This document shows positions 16,806 to 24,814 of a stretch of DNA of 46,843 nt, piece by piece. Under the pieces are notes generated by a model. The model saw only the letters and a list, made by a program, of their open reading frames with translations, was not told where the DNA came from and ran no database searches. Position numbers and translations under genes: made by a program. Source of the stretch: Desulfobulbus rhabdoformis (GTDB lineage: Bacteria; Desulfobacterota; Desulfobulbia; Desulfobulbales; Desulfobulbaceae); assembly GCF_016919065.1 (NCBI RefSeq), contig NZ_JAFFQA010000042.1, forward strand, positions 1-46,843, given 5' to 3'. The stretch's first letter is position 1. Each line of letters starts with the position of its first letter.

Positions 16806-16842
16806 GAATAACCAATATGTAATATTTTGGAATTATCTCATT

Positions 16843-17370
16843 ATGTCAGACAACACGCATTTTGATTTTTCAATCATTCGCACCCTTCGTCTGAAGCGTG
16901 GGTTCACCGCTGAACATCTTGCAGAAAAGGCAGGATTAACGAGGGCTACGATAGCGAAGATAGAAGGTGGTGAAGGGAATCCAACATTGGATACCATTCG
17001 GACGCTGAGCAATGTTTTTCAACTCTCAGCAAGTGAATTGATCCGGCTTGCGGAAGTCGACCAGTGTGAACAGGCCGAGATCACATCCTTCCGGGATAAG
17101 GGGATGGATGTCGATCATATTTTTTTTCCTGGATTCGAGATTTTTCATATCCGAGGTTGCGCCGGTCTCCACTACACCGCTAATCCAGAATTTCATGAAA
17201 ATACCGCTGAGGTATGTCTGATTCTCTCTGGGAGAATCAGAGTGAAGATCGCCGGACAAATTTACGAAATGGGGTCAGGTATGGTGATGCGATTCAAGGC
17301 GTTACAAGAACATGAGTTTGAAATAATCGAAGATGCCGATTTTCTCATGATGCACCACGATTTAATGTAA
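16843..17370 (+). CDS. XRE-family regulator with C-terminal cupin domain
   Basis: About 175 residues from the ATG at 16843, chosen because family members begin just before the HTH; the upstream in-frame start at 16774 falls inside the operator-like repeat. An XRE helix-turn-helix occupies residues 9-63 (RLKRGFTAEHLAEKAGLTRA and GNPTLDTIRTLSNVF), followed by a small cupin barrel (about 100-172, ending LMMHHDLM). This is the PuuR/SutR-like layout, where the cupin binds a small ligand. It diverges from the ferritin-catalase pair, which it may control. Confidence 0.88.
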   Translation: MSDNTHFDFSIIRTLRLKRGFTAEHLAEKAGLTRATIAKIEGGEGNPTLDTIRTLSNVFQLSASELIRLAEVDQCEQAEITSFRDKGMDVDHIFFPGFEIFHIRGCAGLHYTANPEFHENTAEVCLILSGRIRVKIAGQIYEMGSGMVMRFKALQEHEFEIIEDADFLMMHHDLM

Positions 17371-17524
17371 CCAGAAAATTCCAAAACATCCCCACGAGAA
17401 GTGGTCTCTATTTTATAGGACAGAATCGGGGAGGGGGGAGATAAGATTGATGCTGACAGTCTCAAGCTGCTCTGTGCAGAAAAACATTGAGGTTAGACCT
17501 GATTATCGTTGCTTATCGGGTGAA

Positions 17525-17765
17525 CAGTCGAGTAGCCCAGGGGAATCTCACCCCTAGGCCCTCACAGATCCGGACGTGAACCTCTCAGCTCATCCGGCTC
17601 CTATTGTCCAACCGGAGGACGCATCCCCAGAAGTTGCCAGTGGGCAAACAACTGGGGCTGACAAATCGCTAGACGACCTAACCAGTGCGTCGCTTTTCGT
17701 TGCCGCCCTCGCATATTCTTAAATTTCCTCATGAGCCACTTCACAATCATGCGGTTCAAGTGGTG
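17525..17765 (-). mobile_element. 3' remnant of a group II intron (maturase C-terminus plus domains V and VI)
   Basis: Read on the minus strand, the segment starts inside the maturase C-terminus (VKWLMRKFKNMRG, THWLGRLAIRQPQLFAHWQL, stop at 17601-17603). It continues into domain V at about 17558-17600 (starting GAGCCGGATGAGC with a matching CGTCCGGATC arm, i.e. the conserved AGC and two-base bulge region) and domain VI (CTAGGGG…CCCCTGG, then CTACTCGACTG). The 5' end of the intron and most of the reverse transcriptase are missing: at 17766 the sequence switches to the 23-bp repeat. It cannot splice or move by itself. Confidence 0.8.
17601..17761 (-). pseudogene. Group II intron reverse transcriptase/maturase, C-terminal fragment
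   Basis: About 50 codons ending HWQLLGMRPPVGQ-stop, typical of the extreme C-terminus of group II intron-encoded proteins of the type with FAHWQL near the end. It is truncated at its 5' side by the junction with the 23-bp repeat near 17766. Confidence 0.8.
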
Positions 17766-17788
17766 AAACACCACTTTCGAGCATAACT
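17766..17788. repeat. 23-bp repeat, copy 2
   Basis: Identical to 12594-12616. It abuts the truncated group II intron on one side and the first copy of the dispersed repeat on the other, so it marks a rearrangement junction. Confidence 0.6.
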
Positions 17789-17860
17789 CCTCTGGCGCTT
17801 ACCTGAGGTAAGCGCCAGACTCCGGGAGATTGGAAGAAAAAGCAATTATTCAAGATTCCC
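17789..17860 (-). repeat. Dispersed MITE-like repeat, copy A
   Basis: Minus-strand reading begins GGGAATCTTGAATAATTGC and continues TTTTTCTTCCAATC to GGAGTCTGGCGCTTACC. In this copy the inner part forms a perfect 13-bp hairpin, TCTGGCGCTTACC at 17791-17803 and its complement at 17807-17819. The hairpin could also end transcription from either side. Confidence 0.7.
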
Positions 17861-17900
17861 TAAAATTTGTGGGCATTCAGGGGTGCGTCAGTTGCGTTGG

Positions 17901-18830
17901 TCAGGAGGAAGCCTCCAGCAACCGTTTGATATCACGTGAAGGCGGGGCACCGAACAGACGGCTGTACTCCCGACTGAACTGCGAGGGGCTTTCATAGCCC
18001 ACTTCAAAGGCAGCGGTGGTGGCGTCCTTTTTTTCCATGAGCATACGCTGCCGGGCCTCATTGAGGCGGAGCCGTTTTTGAAACTGCAGCGGGCTCATTG
18101 CGGTCAGAGCTCGAAAATGGTAGTGCAGACTCGAGGTACTCATCCCGCTGTAGGCAGCGAGATCATCCACCTTGAAGGCCTTGTCATAGTTGGCGCGCAG
18201 CCAGTCAATGGCACGGGCAATCTGGTTGGAATGGCTGTCTATCATGGCCGCCTGGCGGAGCCGAGGTCCTTGCTCACAAGTGAGCAATCGGTAGAGGATC
18301 TCTCGCTGAATTAGGGGGGCCAGCACCGGAATATCGTCCGGTGTATCCAGCAGATCAAGCAGACGCAGTAAAGCCTGGACGATGGGCAATTCCACCTTAG
18401 AGACGGCCAAGCCGCGTTCTCCTGCCTGTTTTTTGGCAATCACCACATGATTGTCAATCATCATCTGGGCAATATGTTTTTTTTCCAGCCGCAGGGTCAA
18501 GCCCATGTAGGGGTCTCTGGGACTGGCATCAAGTATCTGAGCAACCAGAGGTAAATCCACCGAAGAGACCAGGTAATGATCCTTATCATAGAAGTATTCC
18601 TCGTCTCCGAGCATCACCCGCTTCTGCCCTTGGGCTATCAGACAAAGAGAAGGCTCCATCGTGTAGCTGGTGAGCTGTATGGGAGCTTCCTGGCGGTAGA
18701 GGAGCAGGGCCGGATAAGGGGTGGCGGGATCGTTGGGATGCAGCCGCGTCCACTGGTCGATTTTTTGCTTCAAAGTTGCCATTGCCGTGGCAAGCGTATC
18801 GTGCGGTGAAGAATTAGCTGCATTCTCCAT
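17901..18830 (-). CDS. AraC-family transcriptional regulator (AraC_N type)
   Basis: 309 residues from the ATG at 18830, with GAGGAG seven bases upstream; a TTG five codons earlier is less likely. The N-terminal AraC_N ligand-binding domain runs about 30-190 (YTMEPSLCLIAQGQKRVMLGDEEYFYD). The C-terminal double helix-turn-helix (about 210-305) shows VDDLAAYSGMSTSSLHYHFR and AAFEVGYESPSQFSREYSRLFG. AraC_N-type regulators such as YqhC often sit next to aldehyde or alcohol reductase genes, and here an iron alcohol dehydrogenase gene lies 68 bp upstream on the same strand, so this protein probably controls that gene in response to an aldehyde or alcohol. Confidence 0.93.
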   Translation of the reverse strand: MENAANSSPHDTLATAMATLKQKIDQWTRLHPNDPATPYPALLLYRQEAPIQLTSYTMEPSLCLIAQGQKRVMLGDEEYFYDKDHYLVSSVDLPLVAQILDASPRDPYMGLTLRLEKKHIAQMMIDNHVVIAKKQAGERGLAVSKVELPIVQALLRLLDLLDTPDDIPVLAPLIQREILYRLLTCEQGPRLRQAAMIDSHSNQIARAIDWLRANYDKAFKVDDLAAYSGMSTSSLHYHFRALTAMSPLQFQKRLRLNEARQRMLMEKKDATTAAFEVGYESPSQFSREYSRLFGAPPSRDIKRLLEASS

Positions 18831-18898
18831 AAGTTTGCTCCTCAATAAAACTGAATCCGTGACGAAGGTTGGTTACCCCACCATCCATATTCTGGTGA

Positions 18899-20068
18899 TT
18901 AACGAAACGAAGCCTCGAGAATGGCTGTGCTGTCTGCATCGGAAAGCGCTACCGGGTCACAGGAGAAGAGTTTCCCCATAGTCTCGCGCGCATCCAAAGC
19001 GTATCTGGCCATATCTTCTTTTTTCAGGCCATATGCAGACATTTTCAGCTCCGCCACACCACAGGCCTCCTGCAGTTCAACAAGTGCAGCGACAAAATCC
19101 ATGGCCGAACCGGCATCTGTTTTTCCCATGGCTTTGGCCATGGCGATCATACGTTCGTCGCAGGCTCCACTCTTGGCAAAGTGGGTAAAAAAAGCACGGC
19201 TGAGCATAATCAATCCAGCCCCATGGGGGAGCGCGGGTTGGGCCGCCGAAAGGGCATGCTCCAGAGAATGCTGACTGGTCACGCCGCAGATACTCTCAAC
19301 AAAACCGGAGAGGGTATTGCCCAGAGCAACCTTTTCGCGGGCATTGAGGTCGCTGCCATCTTTGACCGCCTGAGCGAGATTGGCGGCCACATTTTCAATG
19401 GCTGCAAGGGCGTATATATCGCTCATTGCATTGGCATTTTTAGAAATATAGCCTTCTACACTATGAAAGAGGGCATCAAATCCCTGGTAGGCGGTAAAGG
19501 AGGGAGGAACAGAGACCATCATCTCCGGATCGACCACGGAAAGTACCGGAAAGGTGGACTCCATACCAAAGCCGATTTTCTCATTGGACACCTCATTAGT
19601 GACAACGGCCCATGGGTCCGCCTCGGTCCCGGTGCCTGCGGTGGTGGTAATGGCAACCATGGGCAAAGGGGTCTTTTCCACCGGTTGGCCCTTGCCGCTA
19701 CCGCCATGGATATAATCCCAGTAGTCGCCAGGATTGGCCGCCATGATCGCAATGGCCTTGGATGCATCCAGGCAACTGCCGCCACCAAGACCAATCACAA
19801 AATCACATCCGTTTTCCCTGGCCTGAGCTGCGCCGTCCATAACGTTTGTTTTGGTGGGATTCGCCTGAATCTTATCAAAGACGACATGATCTTTGCCAGC
19901 CTGACTCAACTCGTTAATGACGGTATCAAGGTAGCCAAATTTCCGGGTGGAAGTACCCGAGGAAATGACGATCAGCGCTTTTTTCCCCGGTAGGTTCTGC
20001 TCATGGAGCTTTTTGATCTGGCCTGGGCCAAAAAGGATTTTTGTGGGGACGAAATGAGTGAATGCCAT
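18899..20068 (-). CDS. Iron-containing alcohol dehydrogenase
   Basis: 389 residues from the ATG at 20068, which has GGAG seven bases upstream; a GTG 14 codons earlier lacks one. It has the group III Fe-ADH layout: N-terminal FGPGQIKKL, the nucleotide-binding GLGGGSCLDASKAIA, and metal ligands in the region GFDALFHSVEGY and SQHSLEHALSA…PHGAGL. It should interconvert an alcohol and an aldehyde with NAD(P)H in the cytoplasm; the substrate is not identifiable. It is co-directional with the AraC-type regulator gene downstream, from which it is separated by 68 bases. Confidence 0.94.
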   Translation of the reverse strand: MAFTHFVPTKILFGPGQIKKLHEQNLPGKKALIVISSGTSTRKFGYLDTVINELSQAGKDHVVFDKIQANPTKTNVMDGAAQARENGCDFVIGLGGGSCLDASKAIAIMAANPGDYWDYIHGGSGKGQPVEKTPLPMVAITTTAGTGTEADPWAVVTNEVSNEKIGFGMESTFPVLSVVDPEMMVSVPPSFTAYQGFDALFHSVEGYISKNANAMSDIYALAAIENVAANLAQAVKDGSDLNAREKVALGNTLSGFVESICGVTSQHSLEHALSAAQPALPHGAGLIMLSRAFFTHFAKSGACDERMIAMAKAMGKTDAGSAMDFVAALVELQEACGVAELKMSAYGLKKEDMARYALDARETMGKLFSCDPVALSDADSTAILEASFR

Positions 20069-20487
20069 GTTGTTTCTCCGGATGTATACGATACGTTTTT
20101 GGATACCCACGGGACAAAATGCAACCCGTAAATAATATACGACATATCGGTTCAGTTTTCAGCCATTGCCTAAAATTGCGTAGAACTGTGTTGCTCACGC
20201 TTCACCACTCGGCATCCCACCATGGGTTTTATCGAGAAATTAAAAAGAAGCGTTCGCAGGCGACAGTTTAGCTTGTTGCCTAAAAAAATAAATCAGAGAA
20301 AACAAAGGCGATAGTCTGATACTCCAACTTTCTTGCCTAATTCTCCAGGGAGAGTAAAACAATGGGAAACTTTTGAACGATGGGCCCAAAAGTGAGAATG
20401 CGGCGAAAAGCATGTGCCGGAGAGAGTCCAAAGATTGCCGAATTCATGGGGCGGGCTCTAGCCTCATGAACTCAGCAAGGGGCTCAA
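20069..20487. other. Intergenic region upstream of the alcohol dehydrogenase
   Basis: About 420 bases with no credible gene. It should hold the dehydrogenase promoter (minus strand); TATATT at about 20137-20142 is a possible -10 element without a clear -35. A short minus-strand frame at 20240-20431 looks random. Confidence 0.35.
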
Positions 20488-21363
20488 TCAGGAATAGAGG
20501 TTTGAGCGAAATGTTTCCATAATGGCGAGATCTTTTTCAAGCCGGGGGTTCGTCGGATCAAAGGCTTTCATGTTCTCCAGTTCTTTATCCACCTGATCGA
20601 GAATCGCAGACCAGCCAGAGAGTTCAGTCGGGAAAATATTGGTGTACCCAGCCTCACCTGGGAAATACATCCCTATGGGGGTCCCCTGAGCATCGGATTT
20701 GACGTTTGCCTGGACACTTTGCAGCATAAAGATGCTGGAAGCCATCAACCGTTCATCCGCAGGCAAGGCATCTATGGTTTCCTGCCAGGCATCCTTGACG
20801 GCCTCCGGTGCGTTAGGTGGCGGAAAAACGAACATTTTCCCCACCCCTTTGTCTACAATACCATCGTTATTGAAATCGACATAGGCGCGGTTATCCTGGG
20901 TGACGAGCATATTCCTCGCCCCTTCTTCCGTCATGGAGTCAATCTCCCCCTGTCGAAGCTTATTGCCATAACTGTTTGCTTTTTGCACCAGCAGTTGATC
21001 CTCTGCGGAGAGATTCGATAAAAAATCTTTTGCATCCTCCACCCCCACCGCCTGTTCTTTGATTTCCTGGAAACGGATAACTTCATCATCGGAGAGTCCA
21101 CGAATCTTCAGCAGGGAATATTCACGTGCCAGGACAGGGTTCTGACTTCGCAATGCCCTATAATCAGTCTCCTCAGGCGCTTTGTTTTGCCCCTTTTGAT
21201 CACTTATTGTCTCAGAAACGTCTTCTCCGTTCATCACCCCCTGCAGACACTCGCCAAAATTGCCCTCTCTGTCCTGCACCTTAGGTAGTATACCGACTTG
21301 GACTCCCTGGCTGGGAAGAATAGCTGCACTGTTCACGTAAGCACCTCGCGGGTTAAATAGCAT
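20488..21363 (-). CDS. Hypothetical protein with an EF-hand-like loop
   Basis: About 291 residues from the ATG at 21363 (a TTG lies two codons upstream). No signal peptide or membrane helix is seen. It is acidic and helix-rich in the middle (LLKIRGLSDDEVIRFQEIKE). One segment, YVDFNNDGIVDKG (DFNNDGIVD), fits the D-x-N/D-x-D-G-x-x-D calcium loop of EF-hand or dockerin proteins. The C-terminal half has PADERLMASSIFMLQSVQAN. I do not recognise the family. It stands alone, flanked by the alcohol dehydrogenase promoter region and a dispersed repeat. Confidence 0.8.
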   Translation of the reverse strand: MLFNPRGAYVNSAAILPSQGVQVGILPKVQDREGNFGECLQGVMNGEDVSETISDQKGQNKAPEETDYRALRSQNPVLAREYSLLKIRGLSDDEVIRFQEIKEQAVGVEDAKDFLSNLSAEDQLLVQKANSYGNKLRQGEIDSMTEEGARNMLVTQDNRAYVDFNNDGIVDKGVGKMFVFPPPNAPEAVKDAWQETIDALPADERLMASSIFMLQSVQANVKSDAQGTPIGMYFPGEAGYTNIFPTELSGWSAILDQVDKELENMKAFDPTNPRLEKDLAIMETFRSNLYS

Positions 21364-21547
21364 GAGCAAACAAAATTCCGCTGCTTTTAAGCGAAAATTT
21401 CAGAGTTGGGAAAAACGCGTAGTTGATATACCTGTTGTCGGCATGAAAGATACAAGAGTTTAGGGAGGGCTTGAAAAATTCGTTTTTCTATCAAGGGCAC
21501 ACATACGCTATGTAAGAAGTGCGCCCCTGTTGCATCTCTCCTTCTTA

Positions 21548-21657
21548 GGAATCTTGAATAATTGCTTTTTCTGCCAATCCCGGCGTCATGCTTAAAATTT
21601 TATCCTCGGAGGTAAGCGAAGACTCCGATATCATTTATATACCTGTGGTAAAATTTT
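21548..21657 (+). repeat. Dispersed MITE-like repeat, copy B
   Basis: Starts GGAATCTTGAATAATTGC, then TGCCAATCCCGGCGTCATG, AAAATTTTATCCTCGGAGG and TAAGCG…GATATCATTTATATACCTG. It matches copy D (reverse strand) across its whole length with small gaps. It lies about 185 bases upstream of the hypothetical gene start at 21363 and next to the IS200/IS605 element. Confidence 0.75.
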
Positions 21658-21762
21658 GCGCAATCCTTGGCCTTGATTGAAAAATCTAGTCAGAACCACC
21701 GGCAAAGCCGGTGGCTTGAAAGCCTGTGAACCGCTCAAAGCGGTACATTTAACAGATCAACT

Positions 21763-21780
21763 GACCACCATTCGGTGGTC
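21763..21780. terminator. Terminator-like hairpin after tnpA
   Basis: GACCACC-ATTC-GGTGGTC lies directly after the tnpA stop codon (minus strand). It is a perfect 7-bp stem. Confidence 0.45.
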
Positions 21781-21782
21781 GC

Positions 21783-22214
21783 CTATTTAAAAAGGTTCAG
21801 TTGCTCGAGACGTTGATCTTCTTTTTCTTGATTGCGGATATACTCCCTCACAACCTCTTCGTCGGCACCAACTGTTGAAACAAAATAGCCTCGAGCCCAA
21901 AAACTCATTCCGCAATGGTTCTTCTTTTGGCCAAGATATGTGCGAGCGATATGAATGGCACTCTTCCCTTTCATATACCCCACCACTTGCGAGACCGCAT
22001 ATTTTGGCGGAATGGAGATCAACATATGCACATGGTCAGGTTGCAGATGCCCCTCTAATACTCGGCTTTCCTTTTGCCGGGCCAATTCGTGGAGTACATC
22101 TCCAAGGTCCTTCCGGAGTTGACCATAGAGCATTTTTCTCCGGCATTTCGGTATCCACACCACATGGAACTTGCAATCCCATTTCGTGTGGCTTAAACAT
22201 TGTATGTCGTTCAT
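21783..22214 (-). CDS. tnpA: IS200/IS605-family HUH transposase TnpA
   Basis: 143 residues, a full-length Y1 transposase. The HUH motif is in LQPDHVHMLISIP, the catalytic Tyr is probably in VVREYIRNQE, and the N-terminus CKFHVVWIPKCRRKML is typical. It cuts and joins single-stranded DNA at the subterminal hairpins. The ribosome binding site GGAGG lies five bases before the ATG and is part of a large hairpin that would hide it, which should keep translation low, as known for IS200. Confidence 0.95.
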   Translation of the reverse strand: MNDIQCLSHTKWDCKFHVVWIPKCRRKMLYGQLRKDLGDVLHELARQKESRVLEGHLQPDHVHMLISIPPKYAVSQVVGYMKGKSAIHIARTYLGQKKNHCGMSFWARGYFVSTVGADEEVVREYIRNQEKEDQRLEQLNLFK

Positions 22215-22263
22215 GAAGCCTCCTTTTTCGTGACTTTGAGCGGTCCACGAAATTGGAGGCTTC
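22215..22263 (-). promoter_or_regulatory. Hairpin sequestering the tnpA ribosome binding site
   Basis: GAAGCCTCC (22215-22223) pairs with GGAGGCTTC (22255-22263); inside it TTCGTG pairs with CACGAA. On the minus-strand mRNA the downstream arm contains the GGAGG that serves tnpA. Confidence 0.75.
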
Positions 22264-22320
22264 TTTATTTTGCAGGATCCGTCAAACTTTGTGAGTCCCC
22301 CGGCAAAGCCGGGGGTTTAC

Positions 22321-23746
22321 CCAGAAGAAATTAATATACAATCCGACGGATAACCTAAGCATAAAGTTTAATGTATCTAAAGAGAGTGATACCAAATATG
22401 GTATGGAGGGTGGATCAGTACCTTTGGATGCAGATATTCATAGCTACGAAAGGGATGATTTTAAAGATGTTTACTATGACAGAGGCACCTATTTTGAAAA
22501 TAAATCTGACGCTCAATCTCTTCATATAGATTATGATTTTGAAAATTTTACATTTTCTTCTTTAACAACCCACAGTGAAACAGAAACCAGCTCTCACAAT
22601 GATACCGATCTATCATATGGCAGTGTATATGACGGCTTATCTTTTTTCATGGACCAAGAATCAAATAATATTTCTCAAGAGTTCAGGCTTTCAAATAACA
22701 GTGATGGATTAAGATGGATCACAGGAGTCTATTATGAAAAGCAAGTATAGGATAATAGAGTTAATAGCCAAAGCACTGCATCAGGCGTAACTATGGACTA
22801 TGATGCTATTTCTGAAAACAGAAGTGATACCTTTGCCGCTTTTGGTCAATTCATTATCACCTTTTTTGAAGATTACGAACTAACACTAGGTGGACGCTAT
22901 CAAAAAATTAAAAAAGATATCGATTTAGAAAATTATTTCTTACCTTCCGGTACTCCCGGAGCTCCTCGTTACACTTTGAACGATGATAACACTTGGGATA
23001 CTTTTTTACCAAAACTCGCTCTTTCCTATAAAATAAATAATGATTTCAACTCATATTTTAGCGTTACTAAAGGATACCTAGCAGGCGGATTTAATTATAA
23101 CGCAAGCGACGGATCAATAGATCAAAATAGCTTTGACGCTCAAAAATCTATCAATTATGAGCTCGGTATACGAGGAAATGCATTTGAGAATAGACTCTAT
23201 CTATCAGCATCAATTTTTTATATGGATATAAAAGATTTACATGTTTGGGGTACAGATAGTGTCACAGGTGCCAGAACAACATCAAATGCGGCAGAGGCAC
23301 ATTCTCAAGGGTTAGAATTAGAGCTTAGATATGCCATATCTGATCATTGGAGTATAGATGGTTCTTTAGGACTTATAGAAGCAAAATATGATGATTATAC
23401 AAATGCGTCTGGAACCGATCTTAGTGATAATAACATACAGACAACTCCCTTCCATACGGTAAACATAGGCCTCTCCTATTTTAACCCCAATGGTTTTTAC
23501 GGCAGATTGGATATCAGAAATCAAGGCAAGATCTATTTTAATAATACAAATACACGATATGAAGATCCCTACACCGTAGCCAACATAAGAGCTGGCTATC
23601 TCCTTGGCGATTGGGAGTTCTATGGTTTTGTAGACAATATTACCGATGAAAGTTATTTGACAGGTGCTGATTCTATGTATGACAAAAACAGGTTAAAGTT
23701 TGGTGACCCGAGAATTATAGGAGGCGGTGTAAAATACACCTTTTAA
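22321..23746 (+). pseudogene. TonB-dependent receptor, 5' part lost and with an internal stop
   Basis: The frame is open from the IS200/IS605 junction (LIYNPTDNLSIKFNVSKES…), without a start codon, signal peptide or plug domain. A TAG interrupts it at 22748-22750 (YYEKQV-stop-DNRVNSQS), after which the same frame continues to the end. The remaining part is beta-barrel: YLAGGFNYNA, a block NAAEAHSQGLELEL shared with the intact receptor at 31936 (NAAEAHSEGFEVEL), and a C-terminal aromatic Phe. No plug-domain sequence is found on the other side of the IS, so the loss is a deletion, not just an insertion. It is visibly more AT-rich than the ABC genes that follow. Confidence 0.88.
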
Positions 23747-23752
23747 ACCAAA

Positions 23753-23842
23753 GGGTGTCTTGAATAATTATATTTTTCAATCAAGACCAGGTAAGCGCCA
23801 GACTCCCCGGGATTGGCAAAAAAACAATTGTTCAAGATTCCC
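23753..23842 (-). repeat. Dispersed MITE-like repeat, copy C (both ends present)
   Basis: The most complete copy. The right end on the minus strand is GGGAATCTTGAACAATTG, and the left end is GGGTGTCTTGAATAATT, an imperfect terminal inverted repeat of about 17 bp bounding 90 bp. The inner part carries GGAGTCTGGCGCTTACCTG on the minus strand, as in copy A. It starts six bases after the stop of the TonB receptor remnant. Confidence 0.7.
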
Positions 23843-23932
23843 GAAGTGGTCTTTTCCCTATATCCCCGCGGTCACCCCCCGGCCGCACAAGTTCGGTGTC
23901 AGGCCGGGCGACTCTTCCCCAAGGAAATAAAA

Positions 23933-24814
23933 ATGACAAACGGTTTGATCGTAAAAGGTTTGCAAAAAACTTATACCAATGGCGTACGGGCCCTTGATGC
24001 CGTGGATTTGCAAGTCAGCCCCGGCCTCTATGGACTGTTGGGGCCAAACGGTGCGGGCAAAAGTACCCTGATGCGAACACTTGCCACCCTGCTGCAACCG
24101 GATGCCGGTGATATTCTGCTCGACGGTATCGATGTTTTGGCCGAACCGGATCAATTGCGCCAGCAACTCGGCTATCTGCCACAACAGATTGGCGCTTATC
24201 CCGGGGTCAGCGGGCGAAGCCTGATGAAGCGCTTTGCCTGGCTCAAGGGGTGTACCGATAAAAGGCAGCGCCGACACGAAATCAGCCGGTTACTCGAACA
24301 AGTCAACCTGACGGAGGCCGCAGATCGATCTGTATCCGAATATTCTGGCGGCATGTTGCGCCGCTTCGGCATTGCCCTGTCGTTGATCGGATCCCCACGT
24401 CTGCTGATTGTCGACGAGCCCACCGCTGGGCTGGACCCGGCGGAGCGCAACCAGTTTCATCGCGTGCTCGCAGAGGTGGCAACCGAGGCCGTCGTCCTGC
24501 TCTCAACCCATATTGTCGAGGATGTGGAAAACCTGTGCGGCCGGCTTTCCATTCTGACCGATGGACGCATAGTTGCCACCGGTTCACCAGCACAACTCAT
24601 CGAACCGTTACGCGGTCGTTTGTGGTCGAGTGTGATTGCCAAAGATCAGGCCCCTCCCGACGATGTACTGCAAATTTTGGCACATCCAGATGGCCTGCGC
24701 GTCATCATAGAATGTGACCACGCCCCGGAGGGAGATTATGTTCCCCATCACCCCAGCCTTGAAGATGCATACCATGTAGCCCTCAAAACCTCCGGCAAGG
24801 AGATAGGCATATGA
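23933..24814 (+). CDS. ABC transporter ATP-binding protein
   Basis: 293 residues from the ATG at 23933, with AAGGA seven bases upstream; longer frames to 23813 start inside the dispersed repeat and are rejected. Walker A is GPNGAGKST (37-45), the Q-loop is in YLPQQIG, the signature is YSGGMLRR (about 137-144), Walker B is LLIVDEPTAGLDP, and the switch His is in LLSTHIVEDV. It is the exporter-type (CcmA/DrrA-like) ATPase class. It overlaps the permease gene by four bases (ATGA), so the two form one transporter. Confidence 0.94.
   Translation: MTNGLIVKGLQKTYTNGVRALDAVDLQVSPGLYGLLGPNGAGKSTLMRTLATLLQPDAGDILLDGIDVLAEPDQLRQQLGYLPQQIGAYPGVSGRSLMKRFAWLKGCTDKRQRRHEISRLLEQVNLTEAADRSVSEYSGGMLRRFGIALSLIGSPRLLIVDEPTAGLDPAERNQFHRVLAEVATEAVVLLSTHIVEDVENLCGRLSILTDGRIVATGSPAQLIEPLRGRLWSSVIAKDQAPPDDVLQILAHPDGLRVIIECDHAPEGDYVPHHPSLEDAYHVALKTSGKEIGI

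Larger units (their letters stand above)
21690..22320 (-). mobile_element. IS200/IS605-family element, tnpA only
   Basis: A single HUH transposase gene is bracketed by two matching subterminal hairpins: CCACCGGC-AAA-GCCGGTGG (21696-21714) and CCCCCGGC-AAA-GCCGGGGG (22297-22315). There are no inverted repeats at the ends and no tnpB gene. The right end falls near GGTTTAC at about 22315-22320, directly against the open frame of the TonB receptor remnant. The exact left boundary is uncertain. Confidence 0.85.

Noticed and set aside
17214..17240. Inverted repeat CTGATTCTC…GAGAATCAG within the XRE-cupin gene
   Set aside because: It lies inside coding sequence for a conserved cupin strand (LILSGRIRVK) and is probably a coincidence of codon use.
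23813..23932. N-terminal extension of the ABC ATPase to 23813
   Set aside because: The extra 40 codons lie in the dispersed repeat; the ATG at 23933 has a good ribosome binding site and matches the family start.
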